From Nocardia sp. NRRL S-836 (GTDB lineage: Bacteria > Actinomycetota > Actinomycetes > Mycobacteriales > Pseudonocardiaceae): 64,000 bases of DNA. Positions 30,680 through 40,858 of the stretch are shown one piece after another; positions within the stretch are counted from its first letter, which is position 1, and each line of letters opens with the position of its first letter. Location of the stretch: positions 186,001-250,000 of the forward strand of contig NZ_LGDY01000125.1 of assembly GCF_001279525.1 (NCBI RefSeq). Direction: 5' to 3'. Under the pieces are notes generated by a model, which worked only from the letters and a program-made list of their open reading frames with translations, ran no database searches and was not told the origin of the DNA. The translations under genes and the position numbers were made by a program.

Positions 30680-30680
<1 letters not shown>
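29271..30680 (+). CDS. TreT-like trehalose synthase family glycosyltransferase (GT4)
   Basis: 469 residues from a GTG overlapping the ThDP gene by 8 bp. [20 protein letters not shown], then [20 protein letters not shown], are signatures of glycosyltransferring trehalose synthase TreT; the C-terminal Rossmann domain has [20 protein letters not shown] with the nucleotide-sugar-binding Glu residues. TreT joins NDP-glucose and glucose to trehalose. In this operon it may build a trehalose-like or other alpha-glucosyl disaccharide on a cluster-specific acceptor; the presence of GH13 hydrolase downstream fits an alpha-glucoside. Confidence 0.85.
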
Positions 30681-31650
<970 letters not shown>

Positions 31651-31654
<4 letters not shown>

Positions 31655-33258
31655 GTGGACAGTGGTGGCGCGACGCCGTCCTCTACCAGATCTACCCGCG
31701 CAGCTTCGCCGACTCCGACGGTGACGGCATCGGCGACCTGCCCGGCATCACCGCCCGGCTCGACCACGTGGCGCAGCTCGGTGCCGACGCGATCTGGCTC
31801 TCGCCGTTCTACCCGTCGCCGCAGGCCGACTTCGGGTACGACATCAGCGACTACGAGTCGGTCGACCCGGTGTACGGCACGCTGGACGACTTCGACGCGA
31901 TGGTCACCGCGGCGCACTCGCGCGGCATCCGGGTCGTGATCGACATCGTCATGAACCACACCTCGGACGAGCACCCCTGGTTCCTGGAGTCGCGGTCGGA
32001 CCGCACGAACCCCAAGCGGGACTGGTACATCTGGGCCGACCCCGCGCCGGACGGCGGTCCGCCGAACAACTGGCTCAGCGCGTTCGAGCGGTGCGGCACC
32101 GCGTGGAAGCTCGACGCGGCGACCGGCCAGTACTACCTGCACAGCTTCACGCCCGGCCAGCCGGACCTGAACTGGCGCAACCCGGACGTGCACGCGGCGA
32201 TGCACAAGGTGTGGCAGTTCTGGCTCGACCGCGGCGTGGACGGGTTCCGCATCGACGTCGCGCACCGGCTGATGAAGGACCCGCAGCTGCGCGACAACCC
32301 GCCGGAGGTCGCGCACGCACGCCGGCACTTCTCGCATCCCGTGGTGCGGCAACGCAACCTGGACCTGCCCGAGGTGCACGACGTGCTGCGCGACCTGCGG
32401 GTCGTGCTGGACGGCTACGGCGACCGGTTCGCACTGGGCGAGGTGCCCATCAGCGACGACGCCCGGCTGGCCACCTACTTCGGTGGCGACGGCATGCAGA
32501 CGGCGTTCCACATCGCGTTCTGGGAGCAGCCGTGGGACGCCAGGGCGTTCCGCAGGTGCATCGACGGGCTGGTGGCTCGCACACGCACCGATGCGCTGCC
32601 CACGTACGCGTTGTCCACGCACGACATCTCGCGGACGGTCAGCAGGTACGGCATCGAGCACGCCCCGGTCGCGGCGATGATGATGCTGACCCTGCGCGGC
32701 GTCGCCTGCGTCTACTACGGCGAGGAGATCGGCATGGCCGACGCCCCGCCCGCGCTGGAGCAGGACGTCGACGGCCGCGACGGGCAGCGCACGCCGATGC
32801 AGTGGGACGCCACGGGCGGGTTCACGACCGGGAACCCGTGGCTGCCGCTGGCGGCGGACCAGCACGTCGTCAACGTCGCCGCTCAGGCCGACGACCCCGG
32901 CTCGTTGCTCAACCTGTACCGGCGGCTGATCGCCTACCGGCGCGGCAGCGAGGACCTGCGGCGCGGCGGTTACGTGTCGCTGGACAGCCCGGCGGAGGTG
33001 TTCGCGTACCGGCGGGGCGACCTGTTGGTGGCGCTCAACTTCGCCGACCACCCGGTGGCGTTCGACGTGCCGGGCGACGCCGCCGGCCGGGTCGAGGTGT
33101 CCACCCGCCTCGACCGCGAGGGCGTCGTCTCGATGCGGCCGCTGGAGCTGGAGGCCTGTGAGGGTGTCGTGCTGCGGCTCTCCGTGGAGAACCTTCCTGG
33201 GCAGAACCTTCCTGGGCAGAACCTTCCTGGGCAGGACGCGGCGGAGGCGGCGCCGTGA
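31651..33258 (+). CDS. GH13 alpha-glucosidase (oligo-1,6-glucosidase/trehalose-hydrolase group)
   Basis: 535 residues, no signal peptide, so cytosolic. GH13 conserved regions: [11 protein letters not shown], nucleophile Asp202 in DGFRIDVAH, acid/base Glu264 in LGEV, and transition-state Asp325 in [24 protein letters not shown] opening is typical of exo-acting alpha-glucosidases. The C-terminus carries three exact NLPGQ repeats encoded by a 15-bp tandem repeat (33190-33234). It would remove a terminal alpha-glucose, either feeding the pathway or removing a protecting glucosyl group. Confidence 0.9.
33190..33234 (+). repeat. Three exact 15-bp tandem copies at the end of the GH13 gene
   Basis: AACCTTCCTGGGCAG is repeated three times without change, coding NLPGQ x3 in the tail of the alpha-glucosidase. 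The copies are identical at the nucleotide level, so expansion is recent, and copy number may vary between strains. Confidence 0.9.
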
Positions 33259-34508
33259 CCGTGAACTGGGCCGGCAACGTCCGCTACACCGCGTCGGAGT
33301 ACGTGCGCCCGTTCACCGTCGAGCAGGTGCGCAAGGCCGTCGCGAACGCCGGCCGGGTGCGGGCGCTGGGCACCCGGCACTCGTTCAACGACCTGGCCGA
33401 CTCCCCCGGCGTGCTGCTGTCGGTGGCCGACCTGCCGCCAATCGTCGACGTCGACACCACCCGTGCCACGGCACGGGTGGCCGCGGGCCTGAGCTACGCC
33501 GAGCTCGCGCCCCGGCTGGACGCGGCGGGCTTCGCGTTGCCGTCGATGGCGTCGTTGCCGCACATCAGCGTCGGCGGGGCGGTCGCGACGGCCACGCACG
33601 GCTCGGGGGTGCGCAACCAGGTGCTGTCCGCGTCGGTCACCGAGCTCGACCTGGTGACCGCGGGCGGCGACGTCGTCACGATCGGCCGCGGCGACCCCGA
33701 CTTCGAGGGCGTCGTCGTCGGGCTCGGGGCGCTGGGCGTGGTCACGCACGTGACGCTGGACCTGGTGCCGGCGTACGAGATGCGGCAACGCGTGTACGGC
33801 GGCCTGGCGCTGGAGGCGCTCGACGACCACTTCGCCGAGCTGATGTCGTGCGCGTACAGCGTGTGCCTGTTCACCGACTGGCGGGCACCGGCGCTCACGC
33901 AGGTGTGGGTGCAGGAACGCGTGGACGAGCCCGCGGCGCTGCCGTCGTGGTTCACCGCGGAGCCCGCCGAGGGGCCGCGGCACCCGGTCGACGGCATGGA
34001 CCCGGTCAGCTGCACCACGCAGGGCGGCGTGGCAGGCCCGTGGTTCGACCGGCTGCCGCACTTCCGCTCCGACCAGCCGCCGAGCAGCTCCGGCGACGAG
34101 CTGCAGTCCGAGTACATGATCCCGGCGACCGACGCCGTGGCCGCGCTGCACGCGCTCGACGAGGTGCGCGAGCGGATCCGGCCGGCGTTGCAGATCTGCG
34201 AGGTCCGCACCGTCGCGCGCGACGGCCTGTGGCTGAGCACCTGCACCGGCCGCGACACCGTGAGCATCCACTTCACGTGGGTGTCCGACCTGTCGGTCGT
34301 GCTGCCGGTCGTCCGGCTCGTGGAGGAGCGGCTCGCACCGTTCTCGCCGCGGCCGCACTGGGCCAAGACCTCGGTGGCGACCGGCGAGTACGAACGGCTG
34401 CCGGACTTCCGCGCGCTGATGGGCCGCTACGACCCGGCCGGGAAGTTCGCCAACGCGTTCACCGAACGCCACTTCTCCGGACCTGAGACTTCTGGGAGGA
34501 ACAGGTGA
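33255..34508 (+). CDS. Alditol oxidase (FAD-dependent, VAO family)
   Basis: 417 residues, nearly the length of Streptomyces coelicolor AldO (418). GTG start overlaps the GH13 stop by 4 bp. His42 in LGTRHSFND corresponds to the histidine that binds FAD covalently; LPHISVGGAVATATHGSG is the FAD pyrophosphate region, and the C-terminal ALD domain ends GKFANAFTERHF. AldO-type enzymes oxidise the terminal hydroxyl of alditols such as xylitol or sorbitol to aldoses, releasing hydrogen peroxide. An L-gulonolactone-oxidase-like role is less likely given the length and motifs. Confidence 0.88.
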   Translation: MTVNWAGNVRYTASEYVRPFTVEQVRKAVANAGRVRALGTRHSFNDLADSPGVLLSVADLPPIVDVDTTRATARVAAGLSYAELAPRLDAAGFALPSMASLPHISVGGAVATATHGSGVRNQVLSASVTELDLVTAGGDVVTIGRGDPDFEGVVVGLGALGVVTHVTLDLVPAYEMRQRVYGGLALEALDDHFAELMSCAYSVCLFTDWRAPALTQVWVQERVDEPAALPSWFTAEPAEGPRHPVDGMDPVSCTTQGGVAGPWFDRLPHFRSDQPPSSSGDELQSEYMIPATDAVAALHALDEVRERIRPALQICEVRTVARDGLWLSTCTGRDTVSIHFTWVSDLSVVLPVVRLVEERLAPFSPRPHWAKTSVATGEYERLPDFRALMGRYDPAGKFANAFTERHFSGPETSGRNR

Positions 34509-35074
34509 CGAACGTTGCCAGCTTCACGTCGCCGCTGACCATCACCGGCGGCGGCACGGTCTGGTTCACCGGCCTGCCCAGCGCGGGGAAGAGCACCCTC
34601 AGCCGCGCCGTGGCCGACCGGTTGCCGGCCGGCCGGGTCGAGCTGCTCGACGGGGACGAGGTGCGGCGGACGCTGTCCGCCGGCCTCGGCTTCTCCCGCG
34701 CCGACCGCGAGGCCAACATCGACCGCATCGGCTTCGTCGCGGACCTGCTGGCGCGCAACGGCGTGCTGGTGTTCGCCGCGGTGATCTCCCCGTTCCGCGC
34801 CGCACGCGAGCAGGTGCGCAGGCGGCACCGGGCGAGCGGCACGCCGTTCGTCGAGGTGCACGTCGCGACCCCCGTGGAGGAGTGCGCGGAACGGGACGTG
34901 AAAGGCCTGTACGCCAAGCAGCGCGCCGGTGCGATCACCGGCCTGACCGGCGTCGACGACGTCTACGAGCCGCCGCCCGCACCGGAGCTGCGGATCGACA
35001 CCCGCGGCAACACCGTCGACGACAGCGCGGACGCGGTCGTGGCCCTGTTGCGCGAGAAGGGAATCCTGCGATGA
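34505..35074 (+). CDS. cysC: Adenylylsulfate kinase (APS kinase), makes PAPS
   Basis: 189 residues. P-loop GLPSAGKST, DGDEVRRTLSAGLGFSRADR (APS site) and NIDRIGFVADLLARNGVLV are diagnostic; KGLYAKQRAGAITGLTGVDD is the mobile lid. It phosphorylates APS to PAPS, the sulfate donor for sulfotransferases. GTG start overlaps the alditol oxidase stop by 4 bp with GGAGG upstream, and the stop overlaps cysD. Since the assimilation operon at 48-56 kb encodes a [4Fe-4S] APS reductase, this kinase is not needed for sulfur assimilation, which points to sulfation. Confidence 0.93.
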   Translation: MTNVASFTSPLTITGGGTVWFTGLPSAGKSTLSRAVADRLPAGRVELLDGDEVRRTLSAGLGFSRADREANIDRIGFVADLLARNGVLVFAAVISPFRAAREQVRRRHRASGTPFVEVHVATPVEECAERDVKGLYAKQRAGAITGLTGVDDVYEPPPAPELRIDTRGNTVDDSADAVVALLREKGILR

Positions 35075-35997
35075 CGCTGACCGCGGTGGACACCAGGGTG
35101 AGCGACCGCGAGGCCGCGCTCGCCGACCTGGAGGACGAGTCGATCCACATCCTGCGCGAGGTGGTGGCGACGTTCGACCGGCCGGTGCTGCTGTTCAGCG
35201 GCGGCAAGGACTCGATCGTCATGCTGCGCCTGGCCGAGAAGGCGTACTGGCCGGGCCGGATCCCGTTCCCGGTCATGCACGTCGACACCGGCCACAACTT
35301 CGACGAGGTCATCGAGTTCCGCGACCGCCGGGTGGCCGAGCTGGGCGTGCAGCTCGTCGTGGCGTCCGTGCAGGAGTCGATCGACAGCGGCCGGGTCAGC
35401 GAGCGGCCCGGCCAGTCGCGCAACCCGTTGCAGACCGTCACGCTGCTCGACGCGATCGCCGAGCACCGGTTCACCGCCGTGCTCGGCGGCGCGCGGCGCG
35501 ACGAGGAGAAGGCCCGCGCCAAGGAACGGGTGTTCTCGGTGCGCGACGAGTTCGGCCGGTGGGACCCGCGCAACCAGCGGCCGGAGCTGTGGGACCTGTA
35601 CAACGGCCGGCACCGCGCCGGTGAGCACGTCCGGGTGTTCCCGCTGTCGAACTGGACCGAGCTCGACGTGTGGGGCTACATCCGGCGCGAGGAGATCGAG
35701 GTGCCGTCCATCTACTACGCGCACCGGCGGGAGGTCGTGCGGCGCGACGGCATGCTCATCGCGGTCACCCCGTTCACGCCTCCCTTTGAGAGCGAGGAGG
35801 TCCACGTCGAGACCGTGCGCTACCGGACCGTCGGCGACGCCACGTGCACCGGCGCCGTGCGCTCCGAGGCGTCCACAGTGGACGAAGTCGTGGACGAGGT
35901 CGCGGCCAGCACGCTGACCGAACGCGGCGCCACCCGAGCCGACGACCGCGCGTCCGAGGCCGCCATGGAAGACCGCAAACGGGAGGGGTACTTCTGA
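35071..35997 (+). CDS. cysD: Sulfate adenylyltransferase subunit 2 (first copy)
   Basis: 308 residues. PP-loop LLFSGGKDSIVMLRLAEKA, HVDTGHNFDEVIEFRD, and the C-terminal RYRTVGDATCTGAV and ERGATRADDR are hallmarks. With CysN it adenylates sulfate to APS. It overlaps cysC by 4 bp and cysN by one base. It is a paralogue of the gene at 50989 and shares an identical 80-nt block with it (35594-35673). Linkage to cysC makes this a dedicated PAPS supply for the operon. Confidence 0.93.
   Translation: MTLTAVDTRVSDREAALADLEDESIHILREVVATFDRPVLLFSGGKDSIVMLRLAEKAYWPGRIPFPVMHVDTGHNFDEVIEFRDRRVAELGVQLVVASVQESIDSGRVSERPGQSRNPLQTVTLLDAIAEHRFTAVLGGARRDEEKARAKERVFSVRDEFGRWDPRNQRPELWDLYNGRHRAGEHVRVFPLSNWTELDVWGYIRREEIEVPSIYYAHRREVVRRDGMLIAVTPFTPPFESEEVHVETVRYRTVGDATCTGAVRSEASTVDEVVDEVAASTLTERGATRADDRASEAAMEDRKREGYF
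35594..35673 (+). repeat. 80-nt tract identical to 51497-51576 (cysD copy 1)
   Basis: From the codons for LYNGRHRAGEHVRV to LDVW the two cysD genes are identical over 80 consecutive bases, including third positions, although flanking sequence differs. This suggests gene conversion between the two copies. Confidence 0.9.
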
Positions 35998-37226
35998 TGC
36001 CAGGATTGTTGCGGGTAGCGACGGCGGGCAGCGTCGATGACGGCAAGAGCACGCTGATCGGCCGGCTGCTGCACGACTCCAAGGCCGTGCTCGCCGACCA
36101 GCTCCAGGCCGTGACGTCGGCGAGCCGGCAACGCGGCTACGCCGAGACCGACCTCGCGCTGCTGGTCGACGGCCTGCGCGCGGAACGGGAACAGGGCATC
36201 ACGATCGACGTGGCCTACCGGTACTTCGCGACGCCACGGCGTTCGTTCGTGCTCGCCGACACCCCCGGCCACGTCCAGTACACCCGCAACATGGTGACCG
36301 GCGCGTCCACCGCGGACGTCGCGGTCGTGCTGGTGGACGCGCGCACCGGCCTGACCGAGCAGTCCCGGCGGCACACCGCGATCGCGGGCCTGCTCGGCAT
36401 CCGCCACGTGGTGCTGGCCGTGAACAAGATGGACCTCGTCGACCACCGCGAGGACGTGTTCGACTCGGTGGTGACCGAGTTCGCCGAGGTCTGCAACAGC
36501 TCCTGGACCGCCATCCCGATCTCCGCGCTGCGCGGCGACAACGTCGTGTCGCCGTCGTCGCGGACCTCGTGGTACGCGGGCCCGCCGTTGCTGACGCACC
36601 TGGAGGAGCTCTCCCTGCCCCCGGCCCCCGCACCCGGCGGCCGGTTCGCCGTGCAGCTGGTGATCCGCCCCCGCACACCGGAGCACCGCGACTTCCGCGG
36701 CTACGGCGGCCGGGTCGCCGCCGGCACCCTGCACGTCGGCGACCCGGTCGTCGTGCAGCCCGGCGGCTGGCAGACCACGATCACCTCGATCGACACCTAC
36801 GACGGCCCCCTGCCCAGCGCCACCACGGGCCAGTCCGTCGTCATCAGCATCGCCGACGACCTCGACGCCGGCCGCGGCGCGATGCTCAGCACCGGCGCCC
36901 CCGCCACCGTGACGTCGGCGGTGTCCGCGACCGTGTGCTGGATGACCGAGAAGCCGCTGGAACCAGGCGCCCGCTACGTCGTGCGGCACACCACCAGCGA
37001 GTCACGGGCCGTCGTCGAGGCGGTGGAGAGCCGGCTGAACGTGACCACGTTCGGCTCCGAGCCCGCGGAGTCGTTGGCGCTCAACGACATCGGCACCATC
37101 CGCCTGCGGTTCGCCGACCCGCTGGTGGTGGACCGGTACCGCGACAGCCGCGCGACGGGCGGGTTCGTGCTGGTCGACGAGAGCAGCGGCGGGACGGCGG
37201 CCGTTGGGTTGATCGAGGCGGTGTAG
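35997..37226 (+). CDS. cysN: Sulfate adenylyltransferase subunit 1, GTPase (first copy)
   Basis: 409 residues, EF-Tu-like. G1 GSVDDGKST, G2/switch EREQGITIDVAYRYF, G3 DTPGHVQYTRNM and G4 NKMD are intact; beta-barrel domains 2 and 3 follow. GTP hydrolysis by CysN drives sulfate adenylation by CysD. No CysC domain is fused; a separate cysC lies two genes upstream. Last gene of the ten-gene operon; the next 540 bp are non-coding repeats. It is 38 residues shorter than the second copy, mostly at the C-terminus. Confidence 0.92.
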   Translation: MPGLLRVATAGSVDDGKSTLIGRLLHDSKAVLADQLQAVTSASRQRGYAETDLALLVDGLRAEREQGITIDVAYRYFATPRRSFVLADTPGHVQYTRNMVTGASTADVAVVLVDARTGLTEQSRRHTAIAGLLGIRHVVLAVNKMDLVDHREDVFDSVVTEFAEVCNSSWTAIPISALRGDNVVSPSSRTSWYAGPPLLTHLEELSLPPAPAPGGRFAVQLVIRPRTPEHRDFRGYGGRVAAGTLHVGDPVVVQPGGWQTTITSIDTYDGPLPSATTGQSVVISIADDLDAGRGAMLSTGAPATVTSAVSATVCWMTEKPLEPGARYVVRHTTSESRAVVEAVESRLNVTTFGSEPAESLALNDIGTIRLRFADPLVVDRYRDSRATGGFVLVDESSGGTAAVGLIEAV

Positions 37227-37660
37227 CGCGGTGGGCCGGGCACGGCGTGGTGTCCGGCCCACTGGTGGTGCGTGCCTCGCGGGCGGTGGGCGGCTCGCGG
37301 ACGGGGCGGCTCGCGGGCGGTGGGCGACCACAGGAGGTGCGCGACCCACGGGCGGTGCGCAGCTCACGGGCGCTAGGCAGCCCCGCAGCGGTGGCCGACC
37401 CACGGGCGGCGACCGGCTCACGAGCGCTGGGCAACGCATGCGCCGTGGGCGACTCACGGGCGATGGCAGGCCACTGGCGGTGGGCGGCGCACGGGCGGCG
37501 GCAGACCTACACGCGGTGGGCAGCCCACGGGTGGTGGCAGGCCACTAGCGGTGGGCGGCGCACGCGCGGCCCCGACTCACACACCGTGGCTGCCACACAG
37601 GACGTGGCTGACTCACGGGACGCTGGCGGCCTATATGCGGTGCCCAGCCCACGACCAGCG
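37227..37660. repeat. Degenerate 18-bp-period tandem repeat (minisatellite)
   Basis: Directly after the cysN stop the DNA is built from about 20 diverged copies of an 18-bp unit resembling GCGGTGGGCGACTCACGG; phase is kept with few indels. It fills most of the 536-bp gap before the afsR-like stop. The 18-bp period makes hexapeptide-repeat reading frames on both strands (such as RAVGGS/RALGSP), but none has a start, ribosome site or composition that supports a gene. The remaining 100 bp (37661-37762) show nothing recognisable. Confidence 0.8.
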
Positions 37661-37762
37661 AGCCGCTAGCACGCCAGCTGGCTCGCGACGGGGCTCTGAG
37701 CACGAGTGGTAAACCGAGAGCGCGAGCGCACCCACCCCCCGAACGCCGAACCGCAACGCCGG

Positions 37763-40630
37763 TCAGCTCACCGCCGCCAGCCCCTGCCGCACCCCCGCGG
37801 CCTCCGGCACACCCATCTCCTCGAAGTGCCCCAACGCGATCCGCCAGTTCTCCGCCGCCCCACCCGCGTCGGCGCGGTCGGCCAGGACCCGTGCCGCACC
37901 ATCCAGCGCGCGGGCGATCTCCACCCGGAAGCCGGTGTCCTCGGCGAGTTTGCGGGCGCGGTTGTGCCGTTCCAGTGCCACGTCCAGCTCGCCGCGTTCG
38001 TAGTGCACGCGGCCGATCAGGTTCGTGGCCCAGGCGGCCTGGGCCTGGTTTCCCAGGTGCCGCAGCAACGACGAGGCGTAGGAGCTGAACTGGCCGGCCT
38101 CGTCGAGGTTGCCTTCGCGGCGGCAGACGTCGGCGTAGCGGGCGAGCACCACGCCCTCGTCGCCGGGTGAGGCGGTGTCCCTGGCCAGGCGCAGTGCGGA
38201 GTCGAGGGTGAGCCGGGCCGCGGTGAAGTCGTGGACGGCGGCCTGGGCGGAGGCGTAGTCGGCCAGGACGGCCACCTCGCACGAGAGGTCGAGGCGGTGG
38301 GCGTCGCGTGCGGCGGACTCGTGGTAGGGCAGCGCCTCGGTGAAGCGGCCGAACTCGTTGAGCAGCTTGCCGAGCGCGGCCTCGGCGGCGCGGCGCAGTA
38401 GCACGTCGTCGTTGTCCTGGGCGATGGCGAGGGCCTGCTCGGCGCAGTCGAACGCCTGGCCGAGGCGGCCGAAGTGCCAGTGCGGGGTGGCGAGCCGGTG
38501 CAGCGCGCGGCCCTCCAGGGTCCGGTCGCCGAACGCGCGGGCCGACTCCACCGCGTGTTCGTGCACCCAGAGCATGTCGGACATGCGGCCGCGCATCCGC
38601 AGGTACGGGTGCAGCGCCTCGGACAGGTGGCACACGTGCTCGTGCAGCTCGTTGTCCGCGGCGCCGCGCACGGCGGCGAGCAGTCCGCCGCATTCGGCGT
38701 CGAACCACTTCACGGCACCGTTCTTGCCGCGGAACCGCGGTAGCTGCGCGGGTGGGTAGACGTACCGCTGCCGTGGCCGGGCCCGGCGCTGGACCAGCAG
38801 GTCGGCGGCGGCGTTGGCGGCGCTGAGCTGGTAGTCGAGCAGCCGGTGCACGGCGATGGTGCGCAGGGCCGGCGGTTCGACCCGGCCGACCAGGGTGCGG
38901 GCCAGGCTGTGCACGAGGTCGTGCAGGCCGTAGCGGCCGGGTGCGAGCTGCACGACGAGCCGCATGTCGAGCAGGTCCTCCAGCACGGTCTCGGCCCTGC
39001 TCACCGCCATGTCGGCCAGCGCGGCGACGGCGCGGACGTCGAACTCGGTCGCGGGCACCAGGCCGAGCAGCCGGAACACCCGCTGGTGGCCGGGTTCGAG
39101 CGCGTCGTAGGACAGGCCGATCGCGGCCGCCACGCTGCGGTCGCCGACGGCCAGCTCGCTCATCTTGCGTTCCTCGTCGTGCAACCGGCCGACGAGGTAC
39201 CGGATGGTCCAGCGTTCCCGGTTGTGCAGCCGGGTGCACGCGATCCGGATCGCCAGCGGCAGGTGGTCGCACACGGTGACGAGCGCGCGGGCCGCCTCCG
39301 GTTCGCGGGCGACGCGGTCGGCGCCGAGGATGCCGATGACGAGCTGCAGGCCCTCCTCGGTCGGTGGTGGCGTGAGCGACAACGACAGCGTGCCGTCGAG
39401 ACCGGTGAGCCGGGAGCGGCTGGTGATCATCACGAGGCCGTCCGGCGAGCCGGGTAACAGCGCACGCACCTGCGCGCTGTCGACAACGTTGTCCAGCAGC
39501 ACCATGATCCGCCGCCCGGCCGTGCGCATCCGCCACAGCACCGCCCGCGCGGACAGGTCGTCCGGCAGCTCGTCGCGGGACACGCCGGCCTGGCGCAGCA
39601 ACGTGCCGAGCGCCTCGACGGGGTGCATCGGCTTGCGGTCGACGGCGTAGCCGAGCAGGTCGACGTAGAACTGCCCGTCCGGGAAGCCGTCCGCGAGCCG
39701 GTGCGCCATGTGCACCAGCAGCGAGGTCTTGCCGACACCGGCCATGCCGTCGACCGCGACGATCATCAGGCCCTTGCCGGCCTGACCGCCGACGAACTCG
39801 CTGATCCGGCGCTGCTCGCTCACGCGGCCCACGAAGTCGGTCATGTCGTACGGCAACGCTTGCGGTGCGAGCCTTTCCGGCGCCGTGTACGGAACGATGT
39901 CGAGCTCCGGCTCGTTGCGCAGGATCTGTTCGTGCAGGTGCATCAGCTCCGGGCCGGGGTCGATGCCCAGCTCGTCCGCGAGCAGCCGGCGGCCGTCCTC
40001 GAAGACCCGCAACGCCTCGGCCTGCCGTCCCGACCGGTACAGCGCGAGCATCAGCTGGGCGCGGGTGGTCTCCCGCAACGGGTACTCGTCGAGCAACGCG
40101 CGCAGGTCGGCGACGAGCTCGCGGGCCGCGCCCATGCCCAGCCGGGTCTCCATCAGCTGGTCGGCGGCGGCGATGCGGCGTTCGTGCAGCACCGCCACGG
40201 CCGCGCGGACGACCGGGCTGTCGATGCCCGCGAGCGCCGGGCCGCGCCACAGCGACAGCGCCGCCGTCAGGTGCTCGATCACCCCGGTGGCCTCGTCGGC
40301 CTCACGGGCCAGCCGCACGTGCCGGTCGAACATGCCGAGGTCGATCTGGGTGTCCTGCACGACCGCGCGGTAGCCGGCGCCATCGGTGACGATCAGACCC
40401 GCACCGCCCGGCAGCCGCCTGCGCAGGTCCGCGACGATCTTGCGGACCTGGGTCGCCGCGGTCATCGGCGGTTGTTCGCCCCACGCGGCCTCGACGAGCC
40501 GCTCGACCATGACCGCACGGTTTCTCTCCAGCAGCAACACCGCCAGCACGCATTCCGCGCGTGCGCCACCCAGCGGAACCCTGGCCCCACCCGACCACGC
40601 TTCGAACGCGCCGAGCAAACGAAATTCCAC
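37763..40630 (-). CDS. AfsR/SARP-type regulator: HTH-BTAD-NB-ARC-TPR
   Basis: 955 residues. OmpR-like winged helix (1-95: MEFRLLGAFEAWSGGARVPL, then AATQVRKIVADLRRRLP), bacterial transcriptional activation domain (about 100-245, ending LADELGIDPGPELMHLHEQI), NB-ARC ATPase with P-loop GMAGVGKTSLLVHM and kinase-2 IMVLLDNV, and a C-terminal TPR array rich in LDLSCEVAVLADYASAQAAV-like helices. SARP proteins activate secondary-metabolite genes by binding heptameric direct repeats near -35. Start is GTG 40630 behind a run of Gs. Tail-to-tail with the ten-gene operon across the repeat; it may regulate that operon, but this is inference. Confidence 0.9.
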   Translation of the reverse strand: MEFRLLGAFEAWSGGARVPLGGARAECVLAVLLLERNRAVMVERLVEAAWGEQPPMTAATQVRKIVADLRRRLPGGAGLIVTDGAGYRAVVQDTQIDLGMFDRHVRLAREADEATGVIEHLTAALSLWRGPALAGIDSPVVRAAVAVLHERRIAAADQLMETRLGMGAARELVADLRALLDEYPLRETTRAQLMLALYRSGRQAEALRVFEDGRRLLADELGIDPGPELMHLHEQILRNEPELDIVPYTAPERLAPQALPYDMTDFVGRVSEQRRISEFVGGQAGKGLMIVAVDGMAGVGKTSLLVHMAHRLADGFPDGQFYVDLLGYAVDRKPMHPVEALGTLLRQAGVSRDELPDDLSARAVLWRMRTAGRRIMVLLDNVVDSAQVRALLPGSPDGLVMITSRSRLTGLDGTLSLSLTPPPTEEGLQLVIGILGADRVAREPEAARALVTVCDHLPLAIRIACTRLHNRERWTIRYLVGRLHDEERKMSELAVGDRSVAAAIGLSYDALEPGHQRVFRLLGLVPATEFDVRAVAALADMAVSRAETVLEDLLDMRLVVQLAPGRYGLHDLVHSLARTLVGRVEPPALRTIAVHRLLDYQLSAANAAADLLVQRRARPRQRYVYPPAQLPRFRGKNGAVKWFDAECGGLLAAVRGAADNELHEHVCHLSEALHPYLRMRGRMSDMLWVHEHAVESARAFGDRTLEGRALHRLATPHWHFGRLGQAFDCAEQALAIAQDNDDVLLRRAAEAALGKLLNEFGRFTEALPYHESAARDAHRLDLSCEVAVLADYASAQAAVHDFTAARLTLDSALRLARDTASPGDEGVVLARYADVCRREGNLDEAGQFSSYASSLLRHLGNQAQAAWATNLIGRVHYERGELDVALERHNRARKLAEDTGFRVEIARALDGAARVLADRADAGGAAENWRIALGHFEEMGVPEAAGVRQGLAAVS

Positions 40631-40766
40631 GCACGCCCCCCATGATCAGCGGTAACCATTCCACATCAGCCAGAATGAACCCAGAGCACCGCTGGACAGT
40701 GGATTCAACGGAATTCGATCCATTTAAACACGCGAGTGGAATATTCACCCGTCCATACCAGTCGGG

Positions 40767-40835
40767 GTTGCTCAGGGTGACGGGAGCAGAAACGGAATCG
40801 ATGCGGTACAGGCGCACAGCACTCTGGTGAGCAAC
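40767..40835. promoter_or_regulatory. Inverted arms in the divergent regulator promoter region
   Basis: GTTGCTCA (40767-40774) and TGAGCAAC (40828-40835) are exact inverted arms 53 nt apart, in the 228-bp gap between the AfsR-like and HTH/NB-ARC genes. The gap is markedly AT-richer than its surroundings (ATCCATTTAAACACG, GAATATTCACC) and should hold both promoters. Confidence 0.4.
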
Positions 40836-40858
40836 CGACTCTCGGGGGCTTGGTCTGC

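Noticed and set aside
37227..37660. CRISPR array
   Set aside because: Units are 18 bp, contiguous and degenerate, with no spacers and no cas genes nearby.
36569..37669. Plus-strand frame running from inside cysN through the 18-bp repeats
   Set aside because: The first part is a shadow frame of cysN, the rest is repeated hexapeptides; no independent start or ribosome site.
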